NCBI GenBank assembly: GCA_002868985.1 | Contig: PKTV01000213.1 | Location: forward strand, 1-7,649 | Length of the DNA stretch: 7,649 bases | From: Desulfobacteraceae bacterium | GTDB taxonomy: Bacteria > Desulfobacterota > Desulfobacteria > Desulfobacterales > UBA11574 | Direction: 5' to 3' | Shown here: positions 5,891-7,649 of the stretch, piece after piece | How positions within the stretch are numbered: position 1 is the stretch's first letter | How the letters are laid out: every line of letters begins with the position of its first letter | Notes under the pieces: model-generated | What the model was told of the DNA's origin: nothing | The model's database searches: none | Seen by the model: the letters and a program-made list of their open reading frames with translations, nothing else | Program-made: the position numbers and the translations under genes

Positions 5891-5914
5891 GTCATTTTCC
5901 GATGCATGGACTTG
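5888..5914. promoter_or_regulatory. Spaced inverted repeat overlapping the OFOR operon -35 box (possible operator)
   Basis: CAAGTC (5888-5893) and GACTTG (5909-5914) are perfect inverted 6-mers with centres 21 bp apart, about two helical turns. The spacer contains the palindrome ATGCAT. The left arm shares three bases with the TTGACA -35 box at 5890-5885. The geometry suits a dimeric regulator acting on the promoter, but no family can be assigned. Chance or a weak RNA hairpin remain possible. Confidence 0.35.
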
Positions 5915-5950
5915 CTTAAAGGGAATCCGTGGATGAAGCCGTCTGGGACT

Positions 5951-5979
5951 CTGGCGTGAGACATTTTTTAAAACGGGAG
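5951..5979 (+). repeat. Short sequence resembling the end of the hisC-cmk inverted-repeat element
   Basis: CTGGCGTGA at 5951-5959 is followed 4 nt later by TTTTTTAAAACGGG at 5964-5977. The 9-mer occurs in the same orientation at 1205-1213, next to the right-hand inverted repeat there. The 14-mer matches 1014-1027 in the left-hand repeat. The similarity suggests a solo end or relic of the same repeat family, 24 bp downstream of rarA. The A/T run inflates the match, so confidence is limited. Confidence 0.4.
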
Positions 5980-6002
5980 ATGAAATTGAAAAGGGATACC
6001 GC

Positions 6003-7373
6003 TTACTTCTGACCATTTTTGGCGTTTTTTTCCTTTTGTTTCAGACTGCGCCACTTTTCCAACCACTGTTTTATACGGTTTTCATAACCCCTGTCTGTTG
6101 GTTTATAAAAATACCGGCCGTCAAGTTTTTCCGGTAAATAGTCCTGAGGCGTATAGGCATCTTTATAATCATGGGCATATTTGTAATCTTTGCCATAGCC
6201 GATCCCTCTCATCAGCGCAGTCGGCGCATTGCGGATATGGAGCGGAGCCGGCAGCGCCCCATATTTATCTATAACCGCTTTAACCGCTCCGTAAGCGGTG
6301 TATATGCTGTTGCTTTTCGGGGCTGTAGCCAGATAGACGGCCGCCTGAACAAGCGCCAGCTCTCCTTCCGGTTGGCCGAGAAAACGAAAGGCCTCCATGG
6401 CACTCAATGCCACCCCGAGGGCATGAGGATCGGCATTCCCGATATCCTCGGACGCAAACCTGACCATTCTTCTTGCGACGTATAAAGGATCTTCTCCGGC
6501 TGACAGCATCCGACCGAGCCAATAGGCTGCAGCATCCGGATCGCTCCCCCTTAAACTCTTATGAAATGCGGAGATAAGATTATAGTGTTCATCACCGGTT
6601 TTATCATACAAAAGCGCCTTTCGTTCCATGGCACGTTCGACATCTTGAAGCGTTATAGTTATGGGCTTTTCCTTTGATGGATCCCCACGGTGCATTGCGA
6701 TCAGAGATGCCGATGTTTCAAGGCTGTTGAGTGCTGTCCGGGCATCGCCGTCTGACATTCGGACCAGATGAGAAAGTGCATCCTTATCGAAAATCAGATT
6801 CATGTCCCCAAGGCCCCTCTCCCTGTCTTTAAGGGCGTTGCGCATAATGGCGACAATATCTTCGTCAGAAAGCGAATTGAGCGTTATGACACGACATCTG
6901 GACAAGAGGGGCGGAATCACTTCAAATGAGGGATTTTCGGTGGTCGCACCAATTAGAGTGATGAGTCCGCTCTCCACATGATGAAGAAATGCATCCTGCT
7001 GTGCTTTGTTGAATCTATGAATCTCGTCCACAAAAAGAACGGTTTTTTTTCTAAAAAGTTTTTGTTGGTTTTTTGCATCCTCAATAACCGACCGGATCTC
7101 CTTAACGCCTGACAGAACCGCAGAAAAATGGACAAAATGACGACGCGTATGGCTTGCAAAAATTCTGGCAAGCGTTGTTTTTCCGCATCCCGGCGGACCC
7201 CATAAGATCATGGAAAAAATCCGGTCATTCAAAATGGCATGCCGTATCAATGTTCCCTCTCCAACAGCATGCCGTTGCCCGATGAACTCGTCCAGATTCA
7301 TGGGACGAATTCTGTCCGCTAGAGGTCGTGAGACATGGCCATCCTTTTGGGCGCGGTATTCAAACAGATCCAT
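6003..7373 (-). CDS. rarA: Replication-associated recombination protein A (AAA+ ATPase RarA/MgsA)
   Basis: This encodes a 456-residue cytoplasmic AAA+ ATPase of the RarA/MgsA/WRNIP1 family, close to the usual length of about 450. The family acts at stalled replication forks and at single-stranded DNA gaps. Visible motifs are Walker A GPPGCGKT (59-66), Walker B TVLFVDEIH (111-119), sensor 1 GATTEN (142-147) and the arginine-finger segment LLSRCR (156-161). The C-terminal half has the family's helical oligomerisation region, including RGSDPDAAAYWLGRML and a P-rich tail. The ATG at 7373 is preferred over an in-frame TTG six bases upstream, because AAGGA at 7384-7380 sits 6 nt before the ATG but would directly abut the TTG. 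It ends in TAA after a lysine-rich tail. It is flanked by der and the OFOR operon and looks like an ordinary housekeeping copy, with no missing catalytic residues. Confidence 0.95.
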   Translation of the reverse strand: MDLFEYRAQKDGHVSRPLADRIRPMNLDEFIGQRHAVGEGTLIRHAILNDRIFSMILWGPPGCGKTTLARIFASHTRRHFVHFSAVLSGVKEIRSVIEDAKNQQKLFRKKTVLFVDEIHRFNKAQQDAFLHHVESGLITLIGATTENPSFEVIPPLLSRCRVITLNSLSDEDIVAIMRNALKDRERGLGDMNLIFDKDALSHLVRMSDGDARTALNSLETSASLIAMHRGDPSKEKPITITLQDVERAMERKALLYDKTGDEHYNLISAFHKSLRGSDPDAAAYWLGRMLSAGEDPLYVARRMVRFASEDIGNADPHALGVALSAMEAFRFLGQPEGELALVQAAVYLATAPKSNSIYTAYGAVKAVIDKYGALPAPLHIRNAPTALMRGIGYGKDYKYAHDYKDAYTPQDYLPEKLDGRYFYKPTDRGYENRIKQWLEKWRSLKQKEKNAKNGQK

Positions 7374-7391
7374 TGTCAATCCTTTTTCACG

Positions 7392-7405
7392 GCCCTTCTG
7401 AGGGC
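7392..7405 (-). other. Small stem-loop in the rarA leader
   Basis: GCCCT and AGGGC form a perfect 5-bp stem around a 4-nt loop. It ends 7 nt before the rarA Shine-Dalgarno sequence. No T-run follows on either strand, so it is not a terminator. It may shape the leader mRNA, but no function can be shown. A second small dyad, GTATT-TACG-AATAC, lies at 7419-7432. Confidence 0.35.
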
Positions 7406-7441
7406 ACCCTAAGTACAGGTATTCGTAAATACGGTTATGTG

Positions 7442-7471
7442 TTTATAACTTGATTTTTTCTATGTATGCAA
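7442..7471 (-). promoter_or_regulatory. Candidate sigma-70 promoter for rarA
   Basis: On the minus strand a TTGCAT (-35, 3 of 6 consensus bases) at 7471-7466 is followed after 18 bp by TATAAA (-10, 5 of 6) at 7447-7442. It lies about 70 bp upstream of the rarA start in an AT-rich stretch. The -10 is good and the -35 is poor, so this is tentative. rarA could also be read from der. Confidence 0.35.
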
Positions 7472-7561
7472 AACTTCAAACTTTTGGACTTCAGCTTATA
7501 CGGGATAGTGTCTAGAAAAAATTCGTCATCGTATTTATGAATTAGAGCACTAAGATTGGCC

Positions 7562-7649
7562 CTAAGTCCGCTTTTTCAAACGAACGCCTCTTTCCTTGCC
7601 GGTGCGTTTGCGAAAAATGATTCGGATCGGTGTCTTGTCAAGTTCCGCC
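7562..7649 (-). CDS. der: Ribosome-assembly GTPase Der (EngA), C-terminal end only
   Basis: The reading frame enters at the window edge and gives 28 codons ending in TAG. The peptide contains KTPIRIIFRKRTGKERG, which matches the end of the C-terminal KH-like domain of Der/EngA, where homologues typically read GTPIR(I/L)xFR followed by a basic tail. Der is a tandem-GTPase protein needed for 50S subunit maturation. Only the tail is present, so both GTPase domains lie outside the window and the call rests on this short motif. The basic tail (RLKKRT) fits an RNA-binding terminus. The gene points toward rarA, 188 bp away, and no clear terminator separates them. A different protein with a similar tail is possible but less likely. 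Confidence 0.72.
   Translation of the reverse strand, partial: AELDKTPIRIIFRKRTGKERGVRLKKRT

Noticed and set aside
7374..7379. TTG start two codons upstream for rarA
   Set aside because: It leaves no gap to the Shine-Dalgarno; the ATG at 7373 has a 6-nt spacing and starts with the typical MDLFEY.

Overview
All recognisable genes in this window lie on the minus strand, so transcription runs from high to low coordinates. The gene content is a der 3' end, rarA, a four-subunit 2-oxoacid:ferredoxin oxidoreductase (OFOR) with a companion P-loop ATPase, then hisC and cmk. Together with moderate GC, this suggests an anaerobic bacterium, most likely a sulfate-reducing Desulfobacterota relative (Desulfobacterales-like). 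That placement is inferred from protein style and gene order; no marker gene fixes it.

Layout in transcription order: (1) 7649-7562, the last 28 codons of der (EngA GTPase). (2) A 188-bp gap with a weak promoter and a small 5'-UTR hairpin, then rarA (7373-6003), the AAA+ replication-associated recombination ATPase. (3) A 204-bp gap (6002-5799) with a strong sigma-70-like promoter (TTGACA, 17-bp spacer, TACAAA). A spaced inverted repeat overlaps its -35 box, and a short sequence there resembles the repeat found near hisC. (4) A tight run of six genes: a SIMIBI-type ATPase of unknown role (5798-5103), a 2x[4Fe-4S] ferredoxin subunit (5058-4822), OFOR alpha (4808-3732), beta (3693-2956), gamma (2940-2401), and hisC (2390-1302). 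Gaps are 44, 13, 38, 15 and 10 bp, and most genes have good Shine-Dalgarno sequences, so this looks like one operon. (5) A 515-bp non-coding stretch (1301-787) with a 241-bp element bounded by 30-nt inverted repeats, plus a 32-bp-period imperfect tandem repeat. (6) cmk (786-121), starting at TTG. (7) 120 bp with one short hairpin and no supported gene.

The OFOR genes encode a complete separate-subunit enzyme: alpha and beta for catalysis with thiamine diphosphate, gamma for CoA binding, and delta (ferredoxin) for electron transfer. It would reversibly convert a 2-oxoacid, CoA and oxidised ferredoxin to acyl-CoA, CO2 and reduced ferredoxin. The alpha subunit looks VorB-like (2-oxoisovalerate type), but the substrate cannot be settled from sequence alone. 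hisC next to cmk recalls the hisC-tyrA-aroA-cmk-rpsA order of other proteobacteria, with the middle genes missing and repeat-like DNA in the gap.

I found no defence system, CRISPR array, rRNA, tRNA or complete transposase gene. The parts most worth following up are the uncharacterised OFOR-linked ATPase, the MITE-like element, and the putative operator at the operon promoter.
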